Below, one piece after another: positions 23,151 through 33,086 of a stretch of DNA of 64,000 bases. Each line of letters opens with the position of its first letter. The stretch's first letter is position 1. Under the pieces are notes generated by a model that was given only the letters and a program-made list of their open reading frames with translations, was not told the origin of the DNA and did not search any database. The stretch comes from JACKOB01 sp024234575 (GTDB lineage: Bacteria; Pseudomonadota; Gammaproteobacteria; Pseudomonadales; Oleiphilaceae). Position numbers and translations under genes: made by a program. The DNA lies in contig JBPJFZ010000016.1 of the NCBI GenBank assembly GCA_051208035.1, forward strand, positions 40,917 through 104,916. The letters run 5' to 3'.

Positions 23151-24902
23151 ATGCACCGCTACAACGCCCCGCTAAAAGACATGAAATTTTTAAGAGCGAC
23201 TCTGCATAAAGAGCGCACCGATGAGCTGGATATGGTGCTGGCGCAGGCGGCGAAGTTTGTCGAGCAAGAGCTGGTGCCAATCAATCATCTCGTTGATCAG
23301 CAAGGCTGCCAGTGGCAAGAGGGCAGGGTAGATTTGGCTCCGGCACTACAAACCGCGATGAAGCGCTATGTGCAGGCGGGCTGGATGGGCGTGACACAGC
23401 CCGAAAAGTGGGGCGGGCAAGCGCTGCCCGCCAGTATAGGTGCATTTTTTGGGGAAATGGTCAGCAGCGGCAACCCCGCGTTCAGTATGATTCCAGCACT
23501 CACCATGTCGGCCTGCAAAGCCGTATCTGGTTTTGCCAGTGATGCGATTCAGCAACAGTATTTGCCGAAACTTGTGGCGGGGGAGTGGACCGGCACCATG
23601 TGTATGACAGAAGCCCACTGCGGCTCTGATTTGGGGCTGATTACCACCTCCGCTGCGGCCATCGATGACACCACTTACGCGATCTCAGGAACGAAAATTT
23701 TTATTTCTGCCGGTGAACACGAGGCCAGCGGCAACATCATTCATCTCGTACTTGCCAGAATAAAAGGGGCACCAGCAGGCGTAAAAGGCCTAACGCTGTT
23801 TCTCGTGCCAAAGTTGTTACCCGGATCAAAACAGATAAATAACGTCGCTTGTATTGGTATTGAAGAAAAAATGGGTATTCACGGCAACCCCACGTGTACG
23901 ATGGCCTTTGAAGGTTCAACTGGTTTTGTGATTGGCCGTGCCAATGAAGGCATCAAGGCGATGTTCAGTATGATGAATGAGATGCGCCTTGGTACTTCGC
24001 TGCAGGGAGTAGGGCTTAGCGAGGTCGCATTTCAGTACAGTTACCAGTATGCAATGCAGCGTAAGCAGGGCAAGGCGCTGGGGCGGTCAACGGGCTCATT
24101 GGATGCAGCCGATGCGCTTATTCGGCATGCGGATGTACGGCGCATGTTGCTAACGCAAAAGGCCTTTGCCGAAGGTGGACGGGCACTTTGTCAGTATTGC
24201 GCACAGTTGCTTGATCAGCAGGAGCAGGGAGGAGCCACCGGCAAAGATGCAGAGAAAATGTTGGGTTTGCTGACCCCCATTGCCAAGGCATTTTTAACCG
24301 AGTCCGGGTTGGAGTCAGTGAAAGACGCCATTCAGGTTCACGGCGGGCATGGTTATATTCGTGAGTCTGGTATTGAGCAAGTCTATCGTGATGGACGTAT
24401 TTCGACACTCTACGAAGGCACTAGCGGTATTCAGGCATTAGATCTACTGGGTAGAAAAGTGCTGGGGGACCAGGCCAAAACCCTGTTGCGGTTTACCAAA
24501 GAAATCCATGTGCTGTGTAAGCAGATTTTACTCAGTGATACATGCAGTGCCGAGTTAAAAGCATTGGCCAACAGGCTGCACCCCTTTGCGAAAGATTGGC
24601 CCGCCCTGGCCCGGCAAGTCGGCATGAAAGCGCTGCAAGATCACGCCGAAGTCGGTGCAGCCGCCCATGATTTTTTGATGTACTCAGGCTACGTCACGCT
24701 TGGCTTCTTCTGGCTGAAAATGGCCCAAACGGCCAGTACTCTTGAAAGCACCGAGTTTAGTGCCGCATTTCTCAGTGCTAAATTGAAAGTCGCGGCGTTT
24801 TATTTTGACAAGATTCTGCCCCGAACACTCAGCCATCAAGCGGCGATTGTTGCGGGGAAGGAGGGCGTTTTAAGTATGGCAGCGGATGAGTGGGTGGGGT
24901 GA
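23151..24902 (+). CDS. acyl-CoA dehydrogenase (DmdC-like)
   Basis: A 583-residue FAD flavoprotein that oxidises acyl-CoA to 2-enoyl-CoA. It has the N-terminal helical domain, the middle beta domain with MCMTEAHCGSDLG and ISGTKIFIS, and a C-terminal helical domain with VHGGHGYIRE and YEGTSGIQALDL carrying the catalytic Glu. The extra C-terminal extension and overall length place it with the DmdC (3-methylmercaptopropionyl-CoA) and long-chain subfamilies rather than with 390-residue short-chain enzymes. Whether it acts on fatty acyl or on methylmercaptopropionyl substrates is not decided by the sequence; the divergent fadH favours fatty acids. The electron acceptor would be an ETF encoded elsewhere. 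Confidence 0.94.
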   Translation: MHRYNAPLKDMKFLRATLHKERTDELDMVLAQAAKFVEQELVPINHLVDQQGCQWQEGRVDLAPALQTAMKRYVQAGWMGVTQPEKWGGQALPASIGAFFGEMVSSGNPAFSMIPALTMSACKAVSGFASDAIQQQYLPKLVAGEWTGTMCMTEAHCGSDLGLITTSAAAIDDTTYAISGTKIFISAGEHEASGNIIHLVLARIKGAPAGVKGLTLFLVPKLLPGSKQINNVACIGIEEKMGIHGNPTCTMAFEGSTGFVIGRANEGIKAMFSMMNEMRLGTSLQGVGLSEVAFQYSYQYAMQRKQGKALGRSTGSLDAADALIRHADVRRMLLTQKAFAEGGRALCQYCAQLLDQQEQGGATGKDAEKMLGLLTPIAKAFLTESGLESVKDAIQVHGGHGYIRESGIEQVYRDGRISTLYEGTSGIQALDLLGRKVLGDQAKTLLRFTKEIHVLCKQILLSDTCSAELKALANRLHPFAKDWPALARQVGMKALQDHAEVGAAAHDFLMYSGYVTLGFFWLKMAQTASTLESTEFSAAFLSAKLKVAAFYFDKILPRTLSHQAAIVAGKEGVLSMAADEWVG

Positions 24903-25172
24903 AAATCTCTGGATAACTTTTCCGGTTCTGAATGCAGTCTTTCATAAATGAGAACAAAAGCCGGTAGGCCTTCTGTGGAAAGGTGCATAGGTGATCGTCC
25001 TGCGCATTAATAAGGGGATAGAATCTATCAAACGCAAGCGTAGTCACTGAAAAAATACCGTATTGATAAAGTCGTAAGAATGCCCGCATGTTCGCGGAAT
25101 TAATTCATCATTGCGATACACTACCGCCTCGGAAAAATGTATTACTTTGCTACCTGTCTGGGAATCTTCGCC

Positions 25173-25793
25173 ATGTTCAATACCATAGTCAAAACGATGC
25201 TTTTACTCTGCGTGCTTTTTGTGGGCCAGGAGGCCGCGGCGGACGATTGGTCTTTAAGTCGTGACAGGGATGGTATAGCGGTCTACACCAAGACTATGCA
25301 GATTGACGATGGTAGCGAGCAATTGGCTTATCGTGGCGTCGCCAGCTTTAATGTTTCCATGAGTAAACTGATAAGCGCGATGCGAGATGTTGAGCACTTT
25401 GATCAATGGTTACACAATTGTTACGAGCCTCGGTTGCTCGATCAAATCGCTCCGGAAACACGCATGGTTTACCAGAAAGCCCGCACACCCTGGCCAACAG
25501 CACATCGTGATCTGGTGTTAACGCAAACGCTTGATATCCAAAGCCCTGATTATGCGGTGTTGCATATGAAGAGTGATGCGGAATACATCCCCGCTGTGGA
25601 TGGGCTGGTACGTGTACCGTACTTTGATGGTTTTTTTGCATTTCGGCAGATTGATGAGAAAACCATTGAAGTGACTTATGAAGCGGTAATGAACTCCGGT
25701 GGTGCCATTCCCGCCGTGATTGGCAATCTCTTTATAGTGGATGTGCCCTTCGAAAGCCTGAAAGGTTTACGGGCGTACCTGGCAAAGCTTTAG
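25173..25793 (+). CDS. exported START-domain lipid-binding protein
   Basis: The 206-residue product carries a signal peptide (MFNTIVKTM to QEAAA) followed by a START/StAR-like domain: WSLSRDRDGIAVYTK, RDVEHFDQWLHNC, VYQKARTPWPTAHRDLV and a C-terminal helix with VPFESLKGLRAYL. It should bind a hydrophobic ligand in the periplasm. START proteins of this kind are frequent in marine gammaproteobacteria, with no known ligand. ATG 25173 has GGGA at 9 bases; the upstream ATG at 25137 gives a less canonical signal sequence. Confidence 0.85.
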   Translation: MFNTIVKTMLLLCVLFVGQEAAADDWSLSRDRDGIAVYTKTMQIDDGSEQLAYRGVASFNVSMSKLISAMRDVEHFDQWLHNCYEPRLLDQIAPETRMVYQKARTPWPTAHRDLVLTQTLDIQSPDYAVLHMKSDAEYIPAVDGLVRVPYFDGFFAFRQIDEKTIEVTYEAVMNSGGAIPAVIGNLFIVDVPFESLKGLRAYLAKL

Positions 25794-25842
25794 GGCCTAA
25801 TAAAACGAAGCGCCAGAAAACGTGACACAATTGCCAAACAAC

Positions 25843-26091
25843 TTATCTGTAAAAGGCTTCAACCGTGCCTTTCAGCTTTATTAAGAGTGGTTGCCCCCGC
25901 CGATCCAGTGCTTTAGGAGAGGCAATCTTTACCCACCCCTCGCTGATGCAATATTCATCGACATCGTTACGCTCTTTGCCGTTCAGTCGAATGCCAATGT
26001 CGTGTTCGAAAATTTCAGCAACATGAAATGAACTGCGGGGGTTTACCGAAAGGCGGTCAGGTAAGGTCGGTAGCGATTTAGTATCGTTCAT
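25843..26091 (-). CDS. DUF3297 family protein
   Basis: The 82-residue cytoplasmic protein is a full-length DUF3297 member: LPTLPDRLSVNPRS at the start, the HDIGIRLNGKERNDVDEYC core and the terminal LIKLKGTVEAFYR. The family is widespread in proteobacteria and has no assigned function. It is monocistronic on the minus strand, between a START-domain gene and a small binding protein. Confidence 0.92.
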   Translation of the reverse strand: MNDTKSLPTLPDRLSVNPRSSFHVAEIFEHDIGIRLNGKERNDVDEYCISEGWVKIASPKALDRRGQPLLIKLKGTVEAFYR

Positions 26092-26319
26092 GTTGGCGCC
26101 TCAGTGAAAAAAAGAGGGTTATTGTAGGCAATATAGACTCAGTGCTCAAGAACCCCTGGCGACATTGGCGTCGGGCTTTGATATCTGCCCCGCAGAGAGG
26201 CCGGACTGCGATGCACTTTTAGCATATATATCCGCAGCATCGTTTTTCTGGCGACTAATTCCCCACCACCCGTTACCGTCCCTGCTCTTTGGCCATATCG
26301 TTATAGAGGGGGTATTCTG

Positions 26320-26730
26320 ATGAAAACCCTGCTAAGCCTGATGATTCTGTTGTTCAGTGCCGCAGTTAGCGGCGAAATAGGCGTTGTTGTATCCAATAAA
26401 TCTGAAATTAATAACCTCAGCAGTCAGGAGGTTGCAAATATATTTCTTGGCAGAACCAACCGATATCCGAATGGTGCAAAATCAATCCCGGTTGAACTAA
26501 GAGGAAATAACCTGAGATCAAGCTTCTATCAGAGTATCTCTGGAAAAACACCGACTCAACTCAGTGCCTACTGGACCACGCTGGTTTTCACTGGTAAAGG
26601 ACGGCCACCAGAAGGCTATCGTGACCTCAAGGATTTAATACTCAGCATGGAACAAAAGCCGGAGTCGATAACGTACCTGGATGAGGAGCAGGTAACTGAC
26701 GCGATGAAAATTGTTTACAGTTTTCGTTAG
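26320..26730 (+). CDS. small PstS-like periplasmic substrate-binding protein
   Basis: The 136-residue exported protein has a signal peptide ending about AVSG and a single PBP-like lobe: IGVVVSNKSEINNLSSQEVANIFLG motif (split here at its natural turn), PVELRGNNLRSSFYQ and YWTTLVFTGKGRPP. These short PstS-like proteins resemble one half of a phosphate-binding protein and occur without transporter genes. They have been linked to phosphate or to polar surface functions, but here nothing near it supports a specific substrate. Confidence 0.82.
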   Translation: MKTLLSLMILLFSAAVSGEIGVVVSNKSEINNLSSQEVANIFLGRTNRYPNGAKSIPVELRGNNLRSSFYQSISGKTPTQLSAYWTTLVFTGKGRPPEGYRDLKDLILSMEQKPESITYLDEEQVTDAMKIVYSFR

Positions 26731-26812
26731 CACCGTTCTTTAACACGCCAAGACGGTGCGTTGTACCCAAAGAAACACGTATCTGATGGCTCTTTTCTTT
26801 CATCAATCAATA

Positions 26813-26859
26813 GCCTCTTGTGATCGAACGTTTGCGATGCAATGTTCTTCACAAGAGGC
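26813..26859. terminator. long hairpin between convergent genes
   Basis: A perfect 11-bp stem (GCCTCTTGTGA 26813-26823, TCACAAGAGGC 26849-26859) with a 25-nt loop is followed on the plus strand by a short T-run. It lies in the convergent gap and could stop transcripts from the left and from the 945-residue lipoprotein gene on the right. A weaker hairpin GCACCGT/ACGGTGC (26730-26759) overlaps the preceding stop codon. Confidence 0.65.
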
Positions 26860-26871
26860 GCATTTTTGGTT

Positions 26872-29709
26872 TTAGTCGTCCACTGTATAATCAAGGTTAA
26901 TCCAGGTTTCTTCAGACGAGCCGCACATCAGGCCTAACTCCAAATAAATTCTGGGTGTGCGATCATAATAGGTCTCTGACGTTGTTTGCGTATCTGCCAA
27001 AAATGACAGGGTTGCCGTACGGATATTGTTGGCCCTGCTTGCTGTTGTGTTGGGGTTAACTTTGTCTCCGTAGCGAGCGATATAACTGCCATTGCTTTGC
27101 TCGTGCAGCGGGCCGTTATAACTAATGAGATTGACGCTAAAGTAAGGGTCGAAGTAGACGCTTCCGTTACGAACCTCTTTCAGTTTAATCGTCATCTCCA
27201 GCGGAGCATCTTGCGCCGCAGGTATCGTCCAGTCAATTGACAGCTCACATTCATGCCGCTCGGTCTCTTGCGAGCTAATCCTTTCATCCCAAACTGTAGT
27301 GGCTACTAACTTTCCATCTTGGCTTGTAGTCTGCGTCCAGGTTTTTTCACTGTCAGTAAAGATTGACTCTTTCCATCTATAAGGGGCTGCGCCAGTGTAG
27401 TCGACCAGTGTTGCGACTTCGCTACCGTCTTTAAGAATCGCGACAACGGCAATTTTCCCCGTTGAAATGCCTGTGTTAGCGCCTTCGCCGGTAAAGCTTC
27501 CGTCACTTGTGTGACTAAATACGACACCGCTTAACGTCTCACCGCTCTGACTGCCTTTGCGAGCTTCAATGCGGTCTATGCTTTGTCCCAGGCTTTTCTT
27601 TTTCGCCGTATAGATGGGGAAGTTCACTTTGCCGGTGAAGCTGATGTCATTGGCACCAGCTTCAACCGTCGCATCAACAGTAGGACAGCTACGGCTTTCA
27701 TCGGTGAGCTCGGCTTTGTCATAGGTCCGCTGTGCCGTTAACACGCCCTTGTAGATCGTTGCGTTGTTGCGCTGGGGTGACTCTGCACCGTAAAACTCTT
27801 CATGATCCACATCACTATGTGCATCGGTTTCTGGGCCATAGATACCTGCACCTTGTTGGCTGTATACCGGCACCGCACCATCGCTGTTCTGGTACCCGGA
27901 TGCCATGAGTAAGCGGTTGAGGGCTGCGCCCTGTTCAATCACTGTTGCCTGGTTAAATTTATACGCCTGCTCTTTGACGTATTGCCCCCACCAGCCGCCT
28001 TTTACATCCACTAATTCAAGCTCGGCGGTTTTAGGCGTTGTGCCGTAAAAGAACGTGTAGGGCGTTGTAAGCCCGGCAAGTTCGCTTTGGATCACATCAT
28101 TAAAAGATGCCAGGTTGTCATTATATAAGGCGGGATAAATGTCACCTTCATTCGCATCGGTAATGCTTGGAAATATCCCTCGCAGGTTGATTTTGTCTTT
28201 TTTCGCCGCATCCCAGCGTAAATCTCTCGTTCCAGGAGCATCCAGCGCGACCTCTTTGTTCAGCACCCAGTCGCTGACGAAGTTTTTTCCGACCAAATGC
28301 AGGGGTAATCGCTTGCCGTCAATGATCATGTCGTGGCCCGCTTGCAGGGCGTAGCGCAACGAGACCAGTGCCGCACCGTGATGTGGTGTGCCCCAGGATA
28401 TAAAACGGGAAATATGCGATTTAAAATTATCAGGCATATGTCGAAAACCTGAGCGAGCCACCAGTCCGCCTTGGGAGTGAGCGACAACCACTACGTTGTA
28501 TTGCATGTCGTTATCCTGCATGCCTTTCAGTTGCGCGTTATTAGTAAACTCCTCTTTTACCAACCGGCCTAGCGACTCACCGAGTGTTTCATGGCGTTGA
28601 CCATTTTTATCTGAGACGGGTGAATATACGGCGCGATAAGTGGGGAATATGTATTCATAAAAAGCGGTGCACTGATAAGGGTAAATTGGCTGCTCCCGTT
28701 CTTCCGCCATAATTTCACGATAGAACAAATCCCAGACCAGGCGCTTGTATTCAAACAACCAGGGTGCTTCTGCGGTTGTATCGTAGGTGCCCTCTTTTTC
28801 CTGCTCATTATGGCCATGTACCAGCAGTACCATATTGCAGATAGCCTGCTTGTTAAGCTCAGCCAGTTCACTGGCCGTAGCCGGGCGTCGATAGCCGGTT
28901 TCTTCGCTTTCTAAATCCGGAATCATGCGTACCAGTCTGGGTTCACGTGCCCAGTTTAAATCATCCTGAAAACTCATCAGGACATATTTGGCACTGCCCA
29001 CCCACTCATATTTAGGCGTGGCCAGCGCACCAACATTGGCGTATGGCAGTTGCTTGGCACCCGGCGCCGTGGTGGTATGCAGTGCGGCGGTGGTTTGTTG
29101 CAAGGCATCTCGCATGAGTGGATCAACAAAGCTGAGTGCCCCCTCGTCATTCACGGCAACCGGTAACATCGTTGCCTGATTTCTCACAAGTTCGCCATCA
29201 ATATAAATATCGCCGATGCGCATGACGTTAACCGTGTCGAGATTGATCGTACCTGCTTCAGCAGCGGGTATGGTGATGACTGGCTTCAGTGCTGATAAAT
29301 CGCCATTGCCATAGATCGTTAGCTCACGGGTGGCACCGGTCGGGATAAGCCCAATACTGGCCTCGCCGTTTATCGTGTCGGCTGCCAAGGTACTGCTTCT
29401 CGCCAATGTCATTTCGAACGCTTCGGCCAACTCGGGAACCATCGCGCTGCTGCCGTCCCCCAGTAATATACCAATCGACTCACCTGTCTCTGAGGCCGCG
29501 TCAAAACTCTCCTCCGTCGTTGTTAACGATGCGGCCGTGCCAGCGCTATAAACCGCATCGGTGCTGGTGTCTTGCCCCGAATTGTTGGGCGTTGCTGGGG
29601 TCGTAGGCGTGCTTGCATCAGAGCCGCCCCCTCCGCCACCACCACAGGCACTCAACAGGGCTGATGCTAAAAACAGAGTAAGCGCAGACTTTCTAACTTG
29701 TCTCGACAT
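26872..29709 (-). CDS. large lipase-like lipoprotein
   Basis: A 945-residue lipoprotein: hydrophobic leader, lipobox LLSACGGGGGGG and a Ser/Thr/Pro-rich linker. The central region (about 260-600) is an alpha/beta-hydrolase of the PGAP1/lipase type, with LLVHGHNEQ (oxyanion strand), the nucleophile elbow VVVAHSQGGLVARSG and SWGTPHHGAAL, which are typical of triacylglycerol lipases and PHA-like depolymerases. Residues after 650 form a beta-rich C-terminal region of no known family. Its probable role is surface ester hydrolysis. The catalytic Asp and His are not assigned with confidence. The gene stands alone. Confidence 0.82.
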   Translation of the reverse strand: MSRQVRKSALTLFLASALLSACGGGGGGGSDASTPTTPATPNNSGQDTSTDAVYSAGTAASLTTTEESFDAASETGESIGILLGDGSSAMVPELAEAFEMTLARSSTLAADTINGEASIGLIPTGATRELTIYGNGDLSALKPVITIPAAEAGTINLDTVNVMRIGDIYIDGELVRNQATMLPVAVNDEGALSFVDPLMRDALQQTTAALHTTTAPGAKQLPYANVGALATPKYEWVGSAKYVLMSFQDDLNWAREPRLVRMIPDLESEETGYRRPATASELAELNKQAICNMVLLVHGHNEQEKEGTYDTTAEAPWLFEYKRLVWDLFYREIMAEEREQPIYPYQCTAFYEYIFPTYRAVYSPVSDKNGQRHETLGESLGRLVKEEFTNNAQLKGMQDNDMQYNVVVVAHSQGGLVARSGFRHMPDNFKSHISRFISWGTPHHGAALVSLRYALQAGHDMIIDGKRLPLHLVGKNFVSDWVLNKEVALDAPGTRDLRWDAAKKDKINLRGIFPSITDANEGDIYPALYNDNLASFNDVIQSELAGLTTPYTFFYGTTPKTAELELVDVKGGWWGQYVKEQAYKFNQATVIEQGAALNRLLMASGYQNSDGAVPVYSQQGAGIYGPETDAHSDVDHEEFYGAESPQRNNATIYKGVLTAQRTYDKAELTDESRSCPTVDATVEAGANDISFTGKVNFPIYTAKKKSLGQSIDRIEARKGSQSGETLSGVVFSHTSDGSFTGEGANTGISTGKIAVVAILKDGSEVATLVDYTGAAPYRWKESIFTDSEKTWTQTTSQDGKLVATTVWDERISSQETERHECELSIDWTIPAAQDAPLEMTIKLKEVRNGSVYFDPYFSVNLISYNGPLHEQSNGSYIARYGDKVNPNTTASRANNIRTATLSFLADTQTTSETYYDRTPRIYLELGLMCGSSEETWINLDYTVDD

Positions 29710-30032
29710 AGAAATACCTCAGCACCGCATCACGGCTGTAACACGGCACATTTTCATCAAAATGCAGGCGTCAGTCCATCGTCACCCATGCTTCTTGCTG
29801 TCACAATACACCTACTAATACTATGGTTTCTATGATGAGGATCAATAGCACGATTGCTACTTACAGGGGTAATTGATTTTAATCTACCGATGATAGGGCT
29901 TTGGAGGGATAAGCTCAGTGTGCATCCAGCTTTAGCGATGATAATTCTTAAACATTGTTATCCTGAGGGGGGCTGACACCCATCCCCGCTTATATTATTT
30001 TTGGGAAACTGGATATTTCTTTTGGCTATTTA

Positions 30033-30072
30033 TAGAAGCGCTATGGCTGTTCGCGGGCTTTTCGCGCTTCTA
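30033..30072. promoter_or_regulatory. inverted repeat in the divergent gap
   Basis: TAGAAGCGC (30033-30041) and GCGCTTCTA (30064-30072) are perfect inverted repeats with a 22-nt spacer, 76 bases before the alpha/beta-hydrolase start. The 438-bp gap contains no gene that I can see. The repeat may be a leader hairpin or a paired operator. Confidence 0.3.
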
Positions 30073-30147
30073 CGGTAATTTTGTTTGAACCGATTCTGAC
30101 ATTGCAACGACAGAGCCTTACATTAACTCAAACAAAAGAGATCTATT

Positions 30148-31089
30148 ATGAAATCGATAGCTGTTAAAACGTTAATTGCCGGTATAACTTTCGTGTTCTC
30201 CAGCTTAACTTATGCTGGTTGGGGTAGCTCTGATAAAAAGACGCCTGACCAAACCGTCGAGGTCATCAATCACCAAGGGGAGCTATTGCGTGCCTACTTA
30301 TGGATGCCAGAGAACTACAATCCTCAATTAAGCTATCCATCGGTGGTGCTGGCCCATGGCTGTGGCGGTGCGCACTATAAAGATGCACCGGAACAATGGA
30401 TAGCAAAGTATGTTTCAGGAAAGTATAAAGTTTGGGGGAAGCTGTTAAACCAAGAGCAGATTATGGTTTTAATGGTCGACTCATTCACAACCCGCGATGT
30501 AAATGGAGATGTGGGGGCTGGTGTCTGTGATGTTGACTACGATATGAGGCCGGCGAAAATTGACCCTATCTCGGTTAGGCCCGCAGATATTGCAGCGGGA
30601 ATCCACTACCTTAAGCAACGCGCAGATGTTGATGCCAATAAAGTTGGTGTTATGGGCTTCTCAAATGGTGGCACAGCGGCATTGGCTTTATCAAACCATC
30701 AATCATTGGATGCGCGGGCATTTGATTTGATACAACAACAGAAAAGCTGGTTTGATTTGCCTTTTATAGATGCTTACAAAGCTCACACAATTATTTCTTT
30801 GTACCCTGGCTGTGGTATGGCAGGTTACGATAAGACAACTACTGGTCTATTTGATAGCGTTTTTCAGACTTATACGGACACGTTTATTTATGCTGCTTCA
30901 GATGACAGTGCTCTGCCGGGGGATACACTTGCAAAGTGCAGTAATTTGCGCCAGTTAGATGCACCTTTTGGTGATTTGAGTCTAAACATTATCGCCAATA
31001 CTGATCATCAGTTTGATTACTACGAAAACAACGAGTTGCCAGTAACTGCAACGATCGCACGAATTCTTAGTTTGTTTAAGAGCATGTAG
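30148..31089 (+). CDS. exported dienelactone-hydrolase-like alpha/beta-hydrolase
   Basis: A 313-residue protein with a signal peptide (MKSIAVKTLIAGITF to TYAG). The hydrolase motifs are SVVLAHGCGGAH (oxyanion), the nucleophile GVMGFSNGGTAAL, ASDDSALPGD (acid) and a C-terminal NTDHQFDY (catalytic His). This order matches the dienelactone hydrolase family, but export suggests an extracellular or periplasmic ester or peptide substrate. It is convergent with a substrate-binding protein gene and ends in a strong bidirectional terminator. Confidence 0.86.
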   Translation: MKSIAVKTLIAGITFVFSSLTYAGWGSSDKKTPDQTVEVINHQGELLRAYLWMPENYNPQLSYPSVVLAHGCGGAHYKDAPEQWIAKYVSGKYKVWGKLLNQEQIMVLMVDSFTTRDVNGDVGAGVCDVDYDMRPAKIDPISVRPADIAAGIHYLKQRADVDANKVGVMGFSNGGTAALALSNHQSLDARAFDLIQQQKSWFDLPFIDAYKAHTIISLYPGCGMAGYDKTTTGLFDSVFQTYTDTFIYAASDDSALPGDTLAKCSNLRQLDAPFGDLSLNIIANTDHQFDYYENNELPVTATIARILSLFKSM

Positions 31090-31108
31090 GTTATTTTGTT
31101 GTGCAATG

Positions 31109-31141
31109 TTTTTTGTCTCCAAATGTGATGGAGACAAAAAA
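31109..31141. terminator. bidirectional intrinsic terminator
   Basis: A perfect 12-bp inverted repeat (TTTTTTGTCTCC at 31109-31120, GGAGACAAAAAA at 31130-31141) gives a T-run on both strands, serving the two convergent genes on either side. Confidence 0.9.
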
Positions 31142-31162
31142 CCGCTCGACTAGAGGAGCTAA

Positions 31163-31969
31163 CTAATTTTCAGGTACCAACATCAGGATGGCCTGATTTA
31201 TTTTTTCAATTATCTCAGGGGGCACAGACTTACTACACATCAAAAAACGCTCACTCACAGGTGGCGCATCGGCCATCGGTTGCAGAAAGAAGCTGTCTAA
31301 ACCCAGTCCTGCGGACTCTATCAGAGGCAAAAACTCCTCTTTGGCGATAATCATGTAACTGGCGCGGCCTTTCAGCATCATTTTAGGCAGCAGCATTTGG
31401 TCGCCACTAAACTCCATTTTGTTGGTAGCGTATTGTTGCGCCAAACCGTCGAGATATTGTCCATAGGAAAACCCCCTGTGCGTCCCCCAGCTAAGCGTTG
31501 AATCCGCAAGTAGCTCAGAGAATCGCTCATATTGGCTAATGGCATCTTTGATCTGTACAGGAGCAAGCACCATCCAGGGACTGTCCCGCCAAATGGGTAA
31601 GGTGAATCGGGCGAATTTTTCTCTGGTGTTGTTTTTAAACCAGCCGATAGAGCATTGTGCACTGATGTTATGTTCAATATTGTGCAGTATCCGCCCTGCT
31701 GGTACCTCGCGGTAGTCAGCCTCGATATCGGCAGCCTCAAGAATGGTTTTGACCTTGTCTACCAACAAGCCCTGCGCTTCACCCTCCACGGTATGGTAAT
31801 AAGGCGGGCGGTCGAGATAGCTGATAATGATAGGTGCATAAGATGAATCTGAATGGGCAGATAATGACAGGGTGCTGATAATGCCTGCAAACATAACGCC
31901 GCATATAAACCACTTCGAATGAGTGACAAATGGCTTCTTAGGGCGGGTCGTTTGGGCCGAAAAAATCAT
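31163..31969 (-). CDS. periplasmic amino-acid-type substrate-binding protein (SBP_bac_3)
   Basis: A 268-residue exported protein with a hydrophobic leader after a basic stretch and a two-lobed SBP family 3 fold: IISYLDRPPYY, QGLLVDKVKTILEAADIE, the CSIGWFKN turn, and a second lobe with YMIIAKEEFLPLIES. It has no ABC or histidine-kinase partner next to it, so it may be a stand-alone sensor or scavenger. ATG 31969 is preceded by GGGG at 7 bases. Confidence 0.85.
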   Translation of the reverse strand: MIFSAQTTRPKKPFVTHSKWFICGVMFAGIISTLSLSAHSDSSYAPIIISYLDRPPYYHTVEGEAQGLLVDKVKTILEAADIEADYREVPAGRILHNIEHNISAQCSIGWFKNNTREKFARFTLPIWRDSPWMVLAPVQIKDAISQYERFSELLADSTLSWGTHRGFSYGQYLDGLAQQYATNKMEFSGDQMLLPKMMLKGRASYMIIAKEEFLPLIESAGLGLDSFFLQPMADAPPVSERFLMCSKSVPPEIIEKINQAILMLVPEN

Positions 31970-32261
31970 GAGGATGCCCCAAGGTTAATCAATTTGTTTC
32001 TCTAGACTCATCATAGCAGAGGTTCCATGGTAAGCAGCTTCTTATTATGTGGAAGTGTTTATCTTGTTTGTTCGGCAGTAACTGATATAGAGCGCTTTTC
32101 GAGCCTCGTTGATTGGTGTTGATTGCAATGGGAAAACTTGTAAAGTTATTGCGTTATGCAAAAAGTAAGAAGCGCCCTTGAAATGTATACCTATAGAAGG
32201 ATAACACTGGATTCTCTACAATAAAGGCTTAATAAACCACCCAACGGAAACCCTTCGCTCG

Positions 32262-32948
32262 ATGCAATATTCTGAGTTAGTCGCGACATTAAGGGCATTG
32301 TTACAAGAGACGTTACCCGGTGCACCGGCACACATGGTGATGCGGCCTTACAGTCCCGAGCCTTCAGCCAGACCTGCAGCAAGGTTTAACAGTGCTGTGG
32401 CGTCATTAGACGGGTCTCGGCAAGGTGCCCGTCATAGTGCGGTGCTGTTATTGTTTTATCCAGTGAATGAAGTGTCGCATTTTGCACTGATTCAACGGCC
32501 TACTTACGATGGGGTGCACTCAGGTCAGGTGGCACTGCCTGGTGGCAAACAAGAAGAGGGTGAATCCTTGCAAATCACTGCCTTGCGAGAAACCCATGAA
32601 GAAATAGGCATTGCTTCGCAGCAGGTTAAAATCATCGGTGAGCTCACACAGATTTATGTCGCACCAAGCAAGTTTTTTATCACACCTTTTATTGGGCTCT
32701 ATGATCGCCGGCCTGAGTTTGTCATCGACAATTACGAAGTAGAAGAAGTATTAGAAGTGGAATTTAGCCGTTTACTGGCGAAGGATGTGATCAAAGAAAC
32801 AGAAGTCACGGTGCGGGCTGGCAGCATTGGCACCGCTCAGGTAACGGCACCTTATTTTGACTTAAACGAAAAAGTGGTGTGGGGGGCGACGGCAGCCATT
32901 CTTAGTGAGCTGCGGCAGGCAGTGTTAGCGCTTGCTTCGCGGCAATAA
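32262..32948 (+). CDS. Nudix hydrolase, CoA pyrophosphatase (NudL/YeaB-like)
   Basis: The 228-residue protein carries the UPF0035 signature (HSGQVALPGGKQEEGE) that marks CoA-pyrophosphatase Nudix enzymes and a complete Nudix box, GGKQEEG then ALRETHEEIGI, whose Glu residues bind Mg. It should cleave CoA or its derivatives to 3',5'-ADP and phosphopantetheine. It is monocistronic, in a 100-bp gap from the HDOD gene on the same strand. The 290-bp gap upstream shows nothing recognisable. Confidence 0.93.
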   Translation: MQYSELVATLRALLQETLPGAPAHMVMRPYSPEPSARPAARFNSAVASLDGSRQGARHSAVLLLFYPVNEVSHFALIQRPTYDGVHSGQVALPGGKQEEGESLQITALRETHEEIGIASQQVKIIGELTQIYVAPSKFFITPFIGLYDRRPEFVIDNYEVEEVLEVEFSRLLAKDVIKETEVTVRAGSIGTAQVTAPYFDLNEKVVWGATAAILSELRQAVLALASRQ

Positions 32949-33086
32949 CGCTAAATAATAATGCCATCAAAGATGAGTCGCTTTGGCGACGGCTTCACAA
33001 AAATATCATTTCGATCTGTGTAAACCACAGCATAAAAGCGGTTATTGGCTACACTTACACTAATCTGTGTAGAGGAGCTAACGATT

